Assembly (NCBI GenBank): GCA_037501455.1
Contig: CM074865.1
Location: 6,335,001-6,399,000 of the forward strand
Length of the DNA stretch: 64,000 nucleotides
Reading direction: 5' to 3'
Source of the DNA: Lantana camara
Taxonomy: Eukaryota; Streptophyta; Magnoliopsida; Lamiales; Verbenaceae
Numbering within the stretch: position 1 is the stretch's first letter; every line of letters begins with the position of its first letter. Of this stretch, positions 1 to 11,436 are shown one piece after another. The notes under the pieces were generated by a model. That model ran no database searches. It was not told where the DNA came from and was given only the letters and a program-made list of their open reading frames with translations. Both the position numbers and the translations under genes were made by a program.

Positions 1-1
1 A

Positions 2-3000
2 GCCGGGGGTGACGCGAAGACTGCCCGAAAGAGAACCAGGAGAGAGGCCCAGAGAAATTACTATGGGCCCCACGAGGTGATGGAAGTCGAGTCGAGAAGG
101 AGCTGAGTAAATCAGGATATTAGTTTTAGCAATAAGGACCTAATCGGCATGCCACCTCGGGAAGGCGAAACGCCTAGTTGTCCGATGTTGGTTAAGCTCG
201 ACGTGGCCAACTATGTTGTATCCAAAACCCTTGTCGATAATGGAAGCTCAGTAAATATTATTTATCTCTCGACTCTTAACCGCATGAATTTAGCTAAAAG
301 TTTAAATCTGGAACCTCTCAAAACTCCTTTAACAGGATTTGGAGGTTCCGAAGTATATCCTAAGGGTCGAGTCCGATTGATCACCTCCATGGGAACACTC
401 CCTAAGAGGTCGACTCTCGAACTGGAGTATTTGGTTGTCGATCAGCCGTCGGCTTATAACATCATTTTGGGACGGCCTGGTTTAATCGACTTTCGGGCAG
501 TTATATCAACCTTCCATCAACTGATTAAACTCCCAACGCCCGACGGAATAGGAGAGTTGAGGTGTGACGTACCCATGGCTTGGGCGTGTTACTCGATTTC
601 CATGGAAAAGGTTAAATTGCCTAACCGGCAGATCGTCCCTATTTTAGGCCTCCCTGACGGAGATGAAGATGAGATTGATGACCTGGAAACGGTCGACGGG
701 GAGCCGGTCCGGAAGGCGAAGAAAACAAAAAAGCAAAAGGTCATAGATAATCGCGTCGAGGCTTCGACCCAAACGATGGAAATCGAGCTCCTTCCGGGGC
801 AGAGAGAGAAGATTACCCACGTAGGGCTCCCCGAACCGGGGAAGGAGCATGAACAGGTACTCCTAATACAATTCCTTCAAGAAAATGCGGATGTGTTCGC
901 GTGGAGCGCCAATGATTTGGTCGGAGTCGACCCGTCTGTGATCATGCACCACCTCAATGTCGACCCTTCTTTTAAGCCGATCAAGCAACGGTTGCGGACC
1001 CAAAGTGTTAGAAGAAACGAAATAATTGAAGAGGAGGTGAACAAGTTGCAAGATGCGGGATATATCACACCCGCCAAATATGTCGACTGGTTGTGCAACG
1101 TGGTTCTGGTCGCCAAATCGGGAGGAAAATGGCGCATGTGCAATGATTTTACAGATCTAAATAAGGTCTGCCCCAAAGACCCCTACCCCCTGCCGAATAT
1201 CGACCAACTAGTCGACTCGACTGCTGGGTGTGAGTTAATGAGTATGATGGATGCCTTCCAAGGCTACTATCAGATTTTCATGGCTCCGGAGGATGAAGAT
1301 AAGACCGCTTTCGTGGTCGTGAAGGGCGTTTATTGCTTCCGAGTGATGCCCTTCGGACTTAAAAACGCGGGGGCTACATATCAGAGGCTAGTCAACCAAA
1401 TCTTCAAAGATGATATCGGCAAGACCGTAGAGGTCTATGTCGACGACATGATAGTGAGGTCAACACGGTCCGGCGACCACCTCTAAGACTTAGCACGAGC
1501 CTTTAAATTGCTCAGGCAATACAACCTGAAACTTAACCCGAACAAATGCACCTTTGGAGTATCCGGCGGAAAATTTCTCGGGTACATGGTCAGTCGAAGG
1601 GGGATCGAGGCCAACCCGGAGAAGAGCAATGCGGTCCGCAATCTCTCTAGCCCAAAGTCGATCCGAGAGGTACAATGTTTAGTTGGGCGAATTATTTCCC
1701 TTAACCGATTCATCTCCAGGTCGCTCGAGAAGAATCTCCCCTTCTTTAAAATTTTGAGGAACGTCAAGGAGTTCAAGTGGACGGAGGAATGTGAGCAGGC
1801 GTTCGAGGCGTTGAAAAGATACCTTGAGTCGCCCCCACTCCTAGCGAAGCTGGAGCAGGGAGAAGTTTTATGCCTCTATATGGTTGTGTCAACTGAAGTA
1901 GTCAGCTCGGTCTTGGTCGCCGTAAGAGAGAGAAAGCACCTGCCGATCTACTATATCAGTAAAATTTTGCACGGAGCGGAGACACGATATTTGGAAATCG
2001 AGAAGTTCGCCCTCGTGCTCATCCACACGATCCGAAAACTGAAACCGTATTTTCAAGCTCACGAAGTTGTTGTGCTTACAGATCAACCCCTTAGACAGGT
2101 GTTGACCAAACCAGATAGTTCGGGGAGACTAATAAAGTGGGCCGTCGAGTTAGGCCAGTATGACTTAACTTATCAACCAAGGTTAGCATATCAAGCCCAG
2201 GTCTTGGCAGACTTCCTGGCCGAGAAAGAACCCTCAACCCCGCCGAGAAAAACTACTCACCAATGGACGCTTTCAGTCGACGGTTCCTCGATCTCATCTG
2301 GTGGGGGAGTGGGGGTATCCTTGAGAAGTACCGATGGAGATGAGCTCGACTTCGCCATCTGCCTGGACTTCCCAGCTACAAACAACGAGACCGAGTACGA
2401 GGCGCTCCTAGCAGGTATGAGAACTGCCAAGGAATAAGGCATTGATAACCTGGCGGCTTTAACGGAGTCACAGCTAGTTGCGAGTCAATATGCTGGCTCT
2501 TATGAAGCAAGGGAGGAATCAATGGTCAAATACTTGGAGAAAGTCAAGGAGTGGGCTGCGAAATTCAAGAGTTTTAGTCTTTAGCAGATACCTAGAGAAG
2601 AGGATGAGAGAGTCGACGTCCTTTCCAAGGTAGCCAATGGTCTCAGGGGGACAAGAGATAGGTCGATCACATTCCTCACAAGTACAGCTCGATCAATCGA
2701 AGAAAAGGGAAAACCTATTTTAAGCATCGACCCCGTCGAGCCGTGTTGGTTAGATGACCTGGTCCTACATCTAAGAGATCGTTTCGTGCCCGAAGACAAA
2801 ACGGAGAGGCGTCGATTGGTAGCCCGGGCGGCAAGCTATTCACTTGACCCGGAAGGCATGCTATTCAAGAGATCTGTTAGGGAGCCGGCCAAGAGGTGTC
2901 TTCGACCCTCCCAAGCCAAGGAAGTTCTCGAAGAGGTACACGCTGGGTCCTACGGAAACCACGCGGGGGGTCGAATACTCGCCAAAAAAGTATCTCGAGC
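2..3000 (+). pseudogene. Ty3/gypsy gag-pol relic: protease, RT, RNase H, aRNase H, start of integrase
   Basis: One reading frame runs from base 2 to the nested insertion, interrupted by stops at 104 (TGA), 1484 (TAA), 2435 (TAA) and 2582 (TAG). The protease has LVDNGSS near base 230, where DNG stands for the usual D-S/T-G; this variant is common in plant gypsy elements. Reverse transcriptase covers about 1020-1700, with MPFGLKNAG and the catalytic box VYVDDM near 1435-1450. A gypsy RNase H follows at about 1780-2230. A second RNase H (TLSVDGSS, then NNETEYEAL) spans about 2270-2640 and marks the Tat lineage. The HHCC zinc region of integrase starts near 2930 and is cut by the insertion at 3006. 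The protein would have copied element RNA into DNA. Stops and insertion make it a pseudogene. Confidence 0.85.
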
Positions 3001-3005
3001 TGGTT

Positions 3006-5749
3006 TGTAGCACCCCTTAACACGTGGAGGTACCACACCCCCGCACTATAGGTCAATCCACATACGAAACGGGCAATCCGTACATGAACTAACCTATAGC
3101 GAACGGGTGACAATGCAATAACGACCAGCTAGGCGGGATTAATGTATACATGCAATGAGTGAAAGCGGAAGCATTTACTGTTCACTATCAAGTATAACTA
3201 TTAAACATGTCACGACATTTCTTATTTACCAAGTAAAATATGTTCCAGCTTTACATATCAATACATTATCATCTCCTAAAATACATAACAATTAACTTTA
3301 AACATAATTCCTTTGTACAATAAATGAATAAACAAATAAAATGCACCGTGCTGGACTCGCCTACATGGACTGGACTGGACTTGACACAACTCGACTCCCG
3401 CCTAGCGTGCACCAGCAAGAACCTAAAAGGTAGAGGCGTCAGTCTATGGAAGACTGAGTGAGGGGCATAGATATATATAATCACAAGTAACATGCAAGTT
3501 ATAACCTCGGGTAAGGTTTTGTAACTAAAGTGATAATAACCACAATATAAGTGCAAGAATATCAAGATCTCGCCCGAGATTACAACTATCAAGTTTAACA
3601 CGATAATCACGGTTATTTTAACTATCAGTGGCCCTGGCGAGGGGCGTGCACGATCTCCAACCAACCTTGACAGTGAACAAGAGTTACTCTTTCATTTAAT
3701 TAAGTTATCATGCAAGTCATTATAGTGCACACGATCAATAACACGAAATTCTCCCTTCTTCAATGGTGGTGGGTTTGCAAGGCCCGAACCACCCACAATA
3801 TCACGTTGCACGTTGGGAACATGACTCCCACGTACGGGACTCCTTTCTCCACCAAACCTTCTGATGGATTCAGGGGGCATCCCCACGGTTTGAGAGAGGT
3901 GTGTGAGTTACCCGTCAGCCCTATGCTTTCCCGGTTGGCTCAAACACTCACCCTCGGGCCCATACACACGATACACGATGCACGATAAGGCTTTGTTCTT
4001 CTTGTGGTTGGACGGACAACCACCAGCCCGAAGACCAGCCCAGTGCCCTCACTAAGGAGGACCTGGCCAGGAGAACGCATGTACACGATAGTTCGCCAAA
4101 CACGATCACGGTAACACGATTCATGGCTTGATTATATCACGATACACGTTTTGCTTGTCATGAACACGATTAGTTATTAAATCCCTTGTTGTTGGAAAAC
4201 GATTATAAAGATATACGCATGTGTAATTTGGCCAAAATCCACATAAGGGTTATAAGGTTCTAGATAAGTAATAACTAAACCTCACCTGACAGGCGGCACG
4301 ACGACTCATGGATGCGTGGACGCGCTCTATTGATCACAATCTCCGCCCCGGGAGAGTAACTGGACAAGAAACAGGACATGGTGTACTTGTGAGACAATAA
4401 CTCATCAATGTTACCAAATAGGACGCACGGCTTAACTATATCACGAGATGATATGCATTCACGAATGTAGCATATAAATATCATGTTATGACATGTAATT
4501 GATCATATAATAGCATGTTAGGGTTAATTAAATGATTAGAGAAGGAATTGGAATTTCCATATTTGTGCAGAAACTTTACTGCCTCTCCAGGGGTCTGGGA
4601 ACGGCCGTTCCAGGTTTTAATAGAAAATGGGAAGGGCCGTTCCCCACTCCCAAAGCTGCTCCCAAAGATGGGAACTGCCGTTCCCGTCTTGTGAGACAAA
4701 GTGGGAACGGGCGTTCCCGTCCTCACCGCCACGTACACTGTTCACATTATGGGAACGGCCGTTCCCCCTTTACAAAGGGAACGGGAAGGGCCGTTCCCGT
4801 TATGCAGAAGATGCAGAACAGAGGATGAAGAACAGGGGAGGCACGAAATACATCTTCAAAGCATCCAATCTCTTATATTTCAATCCCAAATGCAAGTATT
4901 CATGAAAGTAACATATATTCATGCTCAAGGTATAATAAGAACCCATATAAACACATAAATCATGCCTTGATCACCATAATTACCAACTTAAGCTCACATA
5001 TGAACTCATGCCATATTTTTCCATATTTTCAAGAATTCAAGTTCTAATTCATGTTAAAAGCTCCTAATCATGCTTCTAACATCAAATACACGAATTATCA
5101 AGCTTGAATCATAAACCCTAGCTTCATATATGTAATTCAAGAATTCATGAAATATTCATGTCTACCTTGAAGGGGAAAGATGAGATGCAAGAAGATGAAG
5201 AGGGATGGTTGAGCCCCAAACATGAAATTTCCTAGGAAAACTTGGATGAAATCACAAGGATCACTTCTTCTTCCTTGAGGTTGTGTGTCGGTAGAGAGAA
5301 GGGAGCAAACATAGATGTTTTGATGAAGAAAGAGATGAAGATTGGAGAAGAGATGCATATATCGGTATAATTGAGGAAAAATGTAATATTTGTAATCAAA
5401 TCCTCCAAGTTTTATAAATCATGCAATTAAGTATAAAAGGTTTGGAAAGTGATCAATTTAGTCCTTTAACATTTTCATGCAATTCGGTCCTCCAATTTAA
5501 ATAAATGATCAATCAAAGGCAATTAAGCAATTAAATCATTTTTGGCAAATAATTCATGTAGCAAATAGATCCCGCTCGTGCCATAATATTCGAATTGATT
5601 CATATTTCACTTATTTCCACGTAAACATATTGGAATAAATTTATATCATTTATCATAAAATGTAGGAATTTAATAAACGAAAGAATTAAGATTAAATCCT
5701 AACCCTCAAAATCACACGTGTCGTGCGTACCTGAAATTGGGGCGATACA
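3006..5749. mobile_element. Solo LTR (2744 bp) inserted in the integrase gene
   Basis: The insert begins TGTAGCACCCC and ends GGGGCGATACA, an imperfect 11-bp terminal inverted repeat with the TG...CA ends of an LTR. It is flanked by a perfect 5-bp target duplication TGGTT (3001-3005 and 5750-5754). No polyprotein, primer site or second LTR is seen inside. Removing the insert plus one TSD copy puts the integrase frame back in register. LTRs of this length with TGTAACGCCCC-like starts fit chromoviruses of the Tekay/Del type; that family call is inference. It holds the palindrome array at 4597-4798. Orientation is undecided. Confidence 0.85.
4597..4798. repeat. Array of six 16-bp palindromes (GGGAACGGCCGTTCCC type)
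   Basis: Six near-copies of GGGAACGGCCGTTCCC start at 4597, 4629, 4670, 4703, 4751 and 4783. Each is a perfect or near-perfect palindrome, with variation confined to the central bases (ACGGCCGT, AGGGCCGT, ACTGCCGT, ACGGGCGT). Start-to-start spacings are 32, 41, 33, 48 and 32 bp. The DNA between copies is not conserved. The array lies within the solo LTR. Function is unknown; binding sites for a dimeric protein are one option. Confidence 0.85.
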
Positions 5750-6725
5750 TGGTTATTATTGGCCAACTCTCTTACGGGATTCGATCAATCTTGTAAAGAA
5801 ATGCCCCAGTTGCCAAAGACACTCCAATCTTACTCATCAACACCCAAGAGATATGACCCCGGTCGACATAGCGTGGCCTTTCGATCAGTGGGGGATTGAC
5901 ATCGTCGGGCCATTTCCCCTTGCCCCAAGACAACAACAATTCGTCATTGTTTGTGTAGAGTACTTCTCAAAGTGGGTCGAGGCAGCGCCTGTTCCCAAGA
6001 TCACCCACACAATGATGACTCGATTTCTGTGGAAAAACATCATATGTCGATTTGGAGTGCCGAGGACCCTGATCTCCGACAATGGCCCCCAATTCCGAAG
6101 CAAAATGTTCAAGAGTTACTGCTCCAAATACGGCATCAGATTGCGATTTACTTCGGTCGGCCACCCTCAGGCCAACGGCCAAACTGAAGTCACCAACCGA
6201 ACCATCGTACAGAATCTGAAGACCCGCCTCGACGGGAGCAAAGGAGCTTGGGTCGAGGAACTCGATGGTATTTTATGGGCCTATCGAACCACTCCCCGTA
6301 CCGCCACTGGAGAGACCCCATTCTCATTGGTCTACGGTTCCGAGGCAGTGATCCCAGCTGAACTGATACACCAAACTGATCGGGTATCCCATTATCAACT
6401 CGGCCACAACCAAGAGAACCGCCAGTTCGACTTGGACATGATTGAAGAGAAGAGAGATCAAGCCTTCCGATGGATGCAGCAGTATCGAGCGACGATAAGC
6501 AGAAGCTATAACAAGAAGGTCCTCCTTCGAGTTTTCCGAGTCGGGGATCTCGTTCTGAAACGAGTCGACGTTTTCAAGTACGTCGGGAAACTCGACGCCA
6601 ACTGGGAGGGTCCCTTTAGAATTTCCAAGGTTGGGAAGAACCATGCTTACCATCTCGAGGAATTGAGTGGCAACCCAATACCTCGATCGTGGAACGCCTA
6701 CAACCTTAGAGCTTTTTACGTTTGA
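5750..6725 (+). pseudogene. Ty3/gypsy integrase, 3' part of the split polyprotein
   Basis: This continues the polyprotein after the solo LTR. The second half of the HHCC zinc finger is present (CPSCQ near 5800). The catalytic core shows GIDIVGPF near 5895, SDNGPQF near 6075 and HPQANGQTEVTNR near 6165-6200, which supply the D, D and E of the DDE triad. A C-terminal GPF/Y-type module follows (LDANWEGPF near 6590-6615), ending SWNAYNLRAFYV and a TGA stop at 6723-6725. The apparent start just upstream lies in LTR sequence and is not a real start. The core itself has no stop, so the decay seen upstream has not reached this segment. Confidence 0.85.
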
Positions 6726-7165
6726 AAAGATGTAACTTCAATACGTGGAATCAATAAAATCGATGTAGTCTGTTCGACTGTCATACTCTTGATAAGTCAA
6801 ATAGTCCGTTACGTTTTTGTCAACTCTTAAAAAGGTTGTCATACCCTCGGCGGGTTAAATAGCCCAATCCGATACCGTCGACCGAATCGAAAACTCAACT
6901 CGAATGTTTGCTATTATACTCATGCTGGGTTAAATAGTCCATATTGTCGACCTGAGGAATCACCTTTAAGTTTAATTTGAACATGCATACTCGAGAGTGC
7001 TAATTCGAAGATAACCTTAAAACAAAATTCCATTAAAATTCAAAAGTGATTACATTTGGATTTTGCAATGGGAACGCTCGTCGACCACCCCGAGTCAACT
7101 TGATACATGAAATTAAAACAGAAAAAGGAAATTACAGACAGAAGCAATGCAGGAAATCGGAAGGC
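6726..7165. other. Non-coding spacer between integrase and antisense gene
   Basis: No credible ORF is present. Short phrases such as GTTAAATAG recur three times between 6795 and 6945. This is the region where the convergent sense polyprotein and antisense gene would place their 3' ends, but no clear terminator or poly(A) signal could be fixed. Confidence 0.5.
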
Positions 7166-9846
7166 CTAGTCGATCTCTTCGTCGGAAGGAGTGTTCGCGG
7201 GTTTCTCGAAGCAGAGCTCTGGGAATACCCGGGCGTGATTCAGAACCATGGGGTCCACCCCCTGAGGCATCTGACTCTCATCTTCCTCGGGTCCGCCGAC
7301 TAGAGACTTGGCCAGTGAGATAGCGAATCTGAACTCATGCTTCGACCAATCCTCCTCGGGGTCTTCATCAACGTGTGGGGGCAGGGGCCGAGGATCTGGG
7401 CACATGAGGCCAATCTTACTCGTGTCATAGTCGACCGGGAGGAGCCCCTCGGTACGGCATTGGGCCAAGCATAGATCGAACCCTTCCTTCAAATCTGATA
7501 GCCCGAAGGTAGCGGTCGACCTCTTATAAGTTGTCGACTTCATGAATCGGTAGGCCCCAAATCGCTTCGAATCGGCTACAATCTGATCATATATCCGCTG
7601 GCACCGGTCGATAGCCGCTCGAGTACCTTTCACTTGCCCCGTTTCTTCCCCCTTTCTGAAAGAGGAAAGTACCTTTGAAGACTCGGCACGAGCTTCTTGT
7701 GGGCCTCGAGCAACTCCACTTTCTTGGCCTCCAGTTGCTTGTTGGTCTCGGTAAGGGCCGTTTCCGATTTCTCCTTCGCCAACTCTGTTGTCTTTGCGCT
7801 GGAGCCGAGACTCGCCTTCTCGGTCTCGAGATCCAACACCTTCCTCTTCAAGATCTCGACCTCCGAGTCGATCCCAGCCTTGGCCTCCATGCGCGCCCTC
7901 CCTTCCTTGTAGATTTGGGCTCTCCGACTCATGTGATAAATGTCCTGAGCCAGCTGCAACACGGGAACAAAGAGAGTCAACAATCAATTTCCAGTCGAAG
8001 CAAAAAGACCTTTCAATTGAATCAAAGTGAAGAAGATTAGTTCGTTACCCCGAGAACTTTCACGGCCGCCGACATTTCCAGCTCGACCTCGGACATCTTC
8101 CACCTCGCTTCGTGGTCGGCCGGAATCTGACAGCAATGGTAGACTGCCCCGGCAGCACGATTGTCCCGAGGAATCGACCCAATGCGTCGAGGCTTACCGT
8201 CATCCCCAATCAATTTGTATCCCCCGGGAAGATGCGGCTCGGAAATCTTGAGCATCTTGAAAAAGTCGGCCATATCATCCTCCGGGGGGTGGAAGGGAAG
8301 GTGCGTCACTCTTACGGCCTCGGAAGAGAACGGGGCCGGCGACTTCTCGGTTCCCGATGGAGTCAAGGGAAGAGAGCTGGTAGAAACCGTAGCCCTCGAC
8401 TGGTTGCCCTCAGCAGTATGATCGATGTTTTTTGTCGACTTGGGGACGGGCAAACCCTTTGGATCTCTCTCCTTTTTCGACCGCTTCCTCTCGGGCTCAG
8501 AGACGGGGGCTTTCTCCTTCCTCTTTACCGGGGGGGCGGGCGATTGGGTCGGCTCGACGCCCGCTTGATCCCCTTGCCTCGGAAGGACGGCGTCCATTGT
8601 TTTGTGGGGGCGTGCCACCTCGGTCGTCGTCGCTATAGCACGCCGAGCAGCTATCTCTTCCATATCGACCCTCATTTTTGCCAACCGACTCATTATCACT
8701 TTATCTGCAGAGGATAAACTAAGGGTTAGGATCGACTTGAAAGTTACAAAATTCAGAAAACAGCAACAAGCAATTAAACAAGTCGATTCGGACGCCTGCT
8801 TTACCAAGGTCGAATGTCCGACTGGCGATCCCGGGGGCTAAGCCAAAGTTCACTAGGACCTTGTCCTCGATCAACCTCTTGCAGTCGAATTGGCAGAGGG
8901 ATAGCATGTCTCGAATAAAGGTGTTCGACCAGCGCGTAGCGGCGATCGGTAATGTTGGGCTCGGCTTTCAACACCACATTCTGTTCCAAAGGTGCGGCCA
9001 CCCCGACTCGCTTTCGACATACACAAACTGTTGTTTCCATGTATGCCCATTTGAAGAGGTCGGCGACGTCGTCAGCTTGCGTTTCTGCTTAAATGATAAC
9101 TGCACGAACCCATAGCCCGACCCGGACTTCTCTTTGGTCACACTCACGTTGAAGAGGTCCTTGGCCACTCCAAGCATAGGAATCCCGAAGTACTTCATCA
9201 ATACTCGGACCCCATTGAGCATCGCATAACCATTTGGCATCAGTTGGACTGGGCTGATGTTCAGACGGTTCAAGATGTCGAGGATATCATCGTCTATTGG
9301 GATTCGAAACCCTGCTTGAACCATTTTCCAGGTTACAACTATGCAGTTGGTCGGGGGGTCAGTCATGGTTTCCCCTCGTCGAGGTCGAACTATACTGTAC
9401 CCCCCTAATTCTACGTCCCCTCCAAACAATATCTTCCTAATATCTTCGAACATCTTGGCCGATACCTTGCTGTCGACCAGTCTGGGGTCCTTGTCCAGAA
9501 TTCGGTCGGGGGACTTCCCACCATAAGGGATGCGTATAACATCTTCACCCCGGCTCTCCGAAGTCGACGGTCCCGTGCCCCCTACTCGACTCGAATACTG
9601 GGACCCTAGAGTCATCCCTACAGGGAGTATGGTTGTTAGGGGTTCTGCTGAGGTTATGGGGCCTAAAGACGAGGCCGATTGTCTATCATCGGAGCCCCCC
9701 GACTCCTCCGTCTTGTTTTCTCCACCCGAGCCCTGAGACTTAACCGATTCCTCCTCACTCGAAGTCGAGGAGAGCGAATTTATTTCGTCACCAGGGCCGG
9801 GGATCTTATCTGACAGATCTGAACTAGTCGAGGTAGAAGAAGACAT
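7166..9846 (-). CDS. Antisense spliced gene of the Tat element (Transposase_28-like, coiled coil), broken
   Basis: Exons on the minus strand are 9846-8805, 8704-8049 and 7953 down to 7166. The introns at 8804-8705 and 8048-7954 have GT/AG borders, and the phases match on both sides. The start is the ATG at 9846 (MSSSTSTSSDLSD); upstream in-frame codons offer no ATG. Exon 1 has an acidic Ser-rich N-terminus, then a domain like the plant 'putative gypsy type transposon' family (key phrases LMPNGYAMLNGVRVLM and GSGYGFVQLSF). Exon 2 is basic and Pro-rich, with KRKEKAPVSEPERKRSKK resembling a nuclear signal. Exon 3 is a coiled coil (about 7910-7690) with an acidic end. Defects are a TGA inside exon 1 (8968-8970) and a frame change near 7650-7680. 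Antisense genes at this site are known in Grande/Retand-like elements. Function is unknown. Confidence 0.7.
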
Positions 9847-10285
9847 CCCACTGCTCAATAATGCTTCGACCGGTTTCCCTTGAATTCCGCCTTCTCCTTG
9901 AAACAAGGATTAAGGTTTTGGGTGTCAGGGGTCAAGTCGAATGTTTTTCGAGATGGGGATCTTCTCACTCGATTACGGACTTTCAAGTATAGAAATAAAG
10001 AAATTGAAGCAATAAGAGTTAAAGAAACCAAGGCGAAGAAGCTTACCGAAAAAATTCGTTGTTGACTTGATCGACTCGAAGACGCCGGTTATCTGGCTCG
10101 AAAAGCTTTGAAAATTTCTAAAGAGTGAAAGGAAGAAATAAAGGCCCTAAGGGGCTATTCATAGAGGTTACCTTGGGCGGGAAAATCAAAGGCGAACCGT
10201 CGTCATCATTACGCCTGGGGGCCCACTTCTCGAAATTCGAAAGGACGTTGCCACGTCATCGTGGCACCGCCTTTCCGGGGGCTAA
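9847..10285. other. Upstream region of the antisense gene, ending at the 3' LTR
   Basis: This stretch holds no supported ORF. It should carry the promoter and 5' leader of the antisense gene; no TATA box could be assigned with confidence. At its right end a G-rich tract (CCGGGGGCTAA, about 10275-10285) sits directly before the LTR start, where the polypurine tract for plus-strand synthesis is expected. Confidence 0.45.
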
Positions 10286-10921
10286 TGACGTGGGCCACTC
10301 CGGTACCACCACGCTGGCAACACGTGGACCACTATCCGTGAGACACGTGGATGGAAGGACCAGTCAAAGGTGCCACGTATGCCTCCAAGTCGATCGCCTC
10401 AGTGATAAACCCTTCAAGAAGGTAAATGCTGACCATTCGACCGTGTCGACTCGACCACCCTCAAGACCAGTCGAAATACAATCGACCAAGTCCAGGGCAA
10501 GTCGGCAGAAACTCGATCATGGGGTTGCTAGCTCAAATCAAGGTCGACCATCCCTGGGGTCCACTCCGCCACTTCCAGCATTTAATGAAACCTGACAGTC
10601 CGTACGAAGTAGGTGACGCATTTATTGCACCTGCAGGTTGCACTGTACAGGTAATCATTACCCCAATAGGTAAAAATACCCCCTCCATAAATGCCATTTA
10701 ACACACACAACTACCACATTTATAGCGCACAAGTCACTCGATAAGCTCTCAACCATTCGACACTGACTTGAGCGTCGGAGTGCCGACAAAGAGAATAACC
10801 CTTCCCGTCCTTTGTCGGTCCGTAGTTCACGTTTGCTAGTTCTCTCAGGTCAACACTAACTCGAGCTCTACCACGTCAATAAATTCTAAGTGGTCAAAGT
10901 CAGCTATTTCGAGACACGTCA
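10286..10921 (+). repeat. 3' LTR of the Tat element
   Basis: The proposed LTR starts TGACGTGGGCC and ends CACGTCA, giving a 7-bp inverted end (TGACGTG/CACGTCA). The start closely matches the 5' LTR of the second Tat element in this window, which begins TGATGTGGGCC (56338). The phrase GACTTGAGCGTCGGAGTG at about 10766-10783 is typical of Tat LTRs. A G-rich tract precedes it. PSKR1-like coding sequence resumes right after, with TCAAT as the likely target duplication. The partner LTR is outside the window, so borders are not proven. Confidence 0.6.
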
Positions 10922-11436
10922 TCAATCCGAAATTCGACACGATCAGAGTTGATGCATATCGTCACAGGAACAGGGCCCTCAATCTTGTTATCAGAAACAT
11001 TAAAAACTTCAATGGAAGGCAGGTTGATGCTGTTTGGGAACCACCCCGAGATTTCATTGTGGCTCAAGTCCAAGATTTCTAACTGCGGCAAATGCAGAAG
11101 TGACTGAGGAATTGAGCCTTTGAGGAAGTTACCTGAGAGGTTGACGGTTTTGAGGTGCTCCAAATTCTCTAAAGACTCAGAGAGTCTTCCAACAATTCTC
11201 TTTCTCTGAAGCTCCACCTTAACAACTCTGCCAGAATTTATGGTAACATTTAGGCCAAGAGATGACGAAGAATTGCAAGTGACCCCTACCCAATTACAGC
11301 AATTAGGCGAAGAGGAATTGAAATCCCACCCCTCAACCCCCGATTCAAGATTCCGCACAAAATCCCTCAAAGAACTCAAATCATCAGGGTTGCACGTAAA
11401 GTTCTGAGCTTCAGAGAGAGAGAGAAGACTCCTCAT
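10922..11436 (-). pseudogene. PSKR1: PSKR1-like LRR receptor kinase, 5' fragment cut by the Tat element
   Basis: The minus-strand product starts at ATG 11436 and reads through an LRR N-cap (CNPDDLSSLRDFV, then CCNWVGVTC) and about three leucine-rich repeats (phrases LSESLENLEHLKTVNLSGN, LEILDLSHNEISG, IEVFNVSDNKIEG). It ends at the LTR border. Order and wording match the start of phytosulfokine receptor 1, a plasma-membrane receptor kinase for a sulfated peptide hormone. Missing are the remaining LRRs, the island domain, the membrane helix and the kinase. These would lie left of the element, outside the window, or be lost. The region before the Cys pair (MRSLLSLSEAQNF) is too short and polar for a normal signal peptide, so the start is either mis-set or damaged. 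Confidence 0.8.

Larger units (their letters stand above)
1..10921 (+). mobile_element. Tat-type Ty3/gypsy retrotransposon, right-hand part
   Basis: The left end, with the 5' LTR and most of gag, lies outside the window. Visible in order are the end of gag, protease, reverse transcriptase, RNase H, a second archaeal-type RNase H, integrase (split by a nested solo LTR), a long spacer with an antisense gene, and a 3' LTR. The second RNase H and the antisense gene between integrase and the 3' LTR are known traits of the Tat (Retand/Grande-like) lineage. The reading frame is kept across the polyprotein but has several stop codons, so this copy cannot be autonomous. It is inserted in a PSKR1-like gene. 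Confidence 0.85.

Noticed and set aside
4481..4958. Overlapping Gly/Arg/Phe-rich ORFs on both strands
   Set aside because: They are produced by the palindrome array (GGGAACGGCCGTTCCC in every frame) and show no domain.
7675..8841. Plus-strand ORFs rich in Arg/Ser
   Set aside because: These are the complement of the antisense gene's coiled-coil and basic exons.
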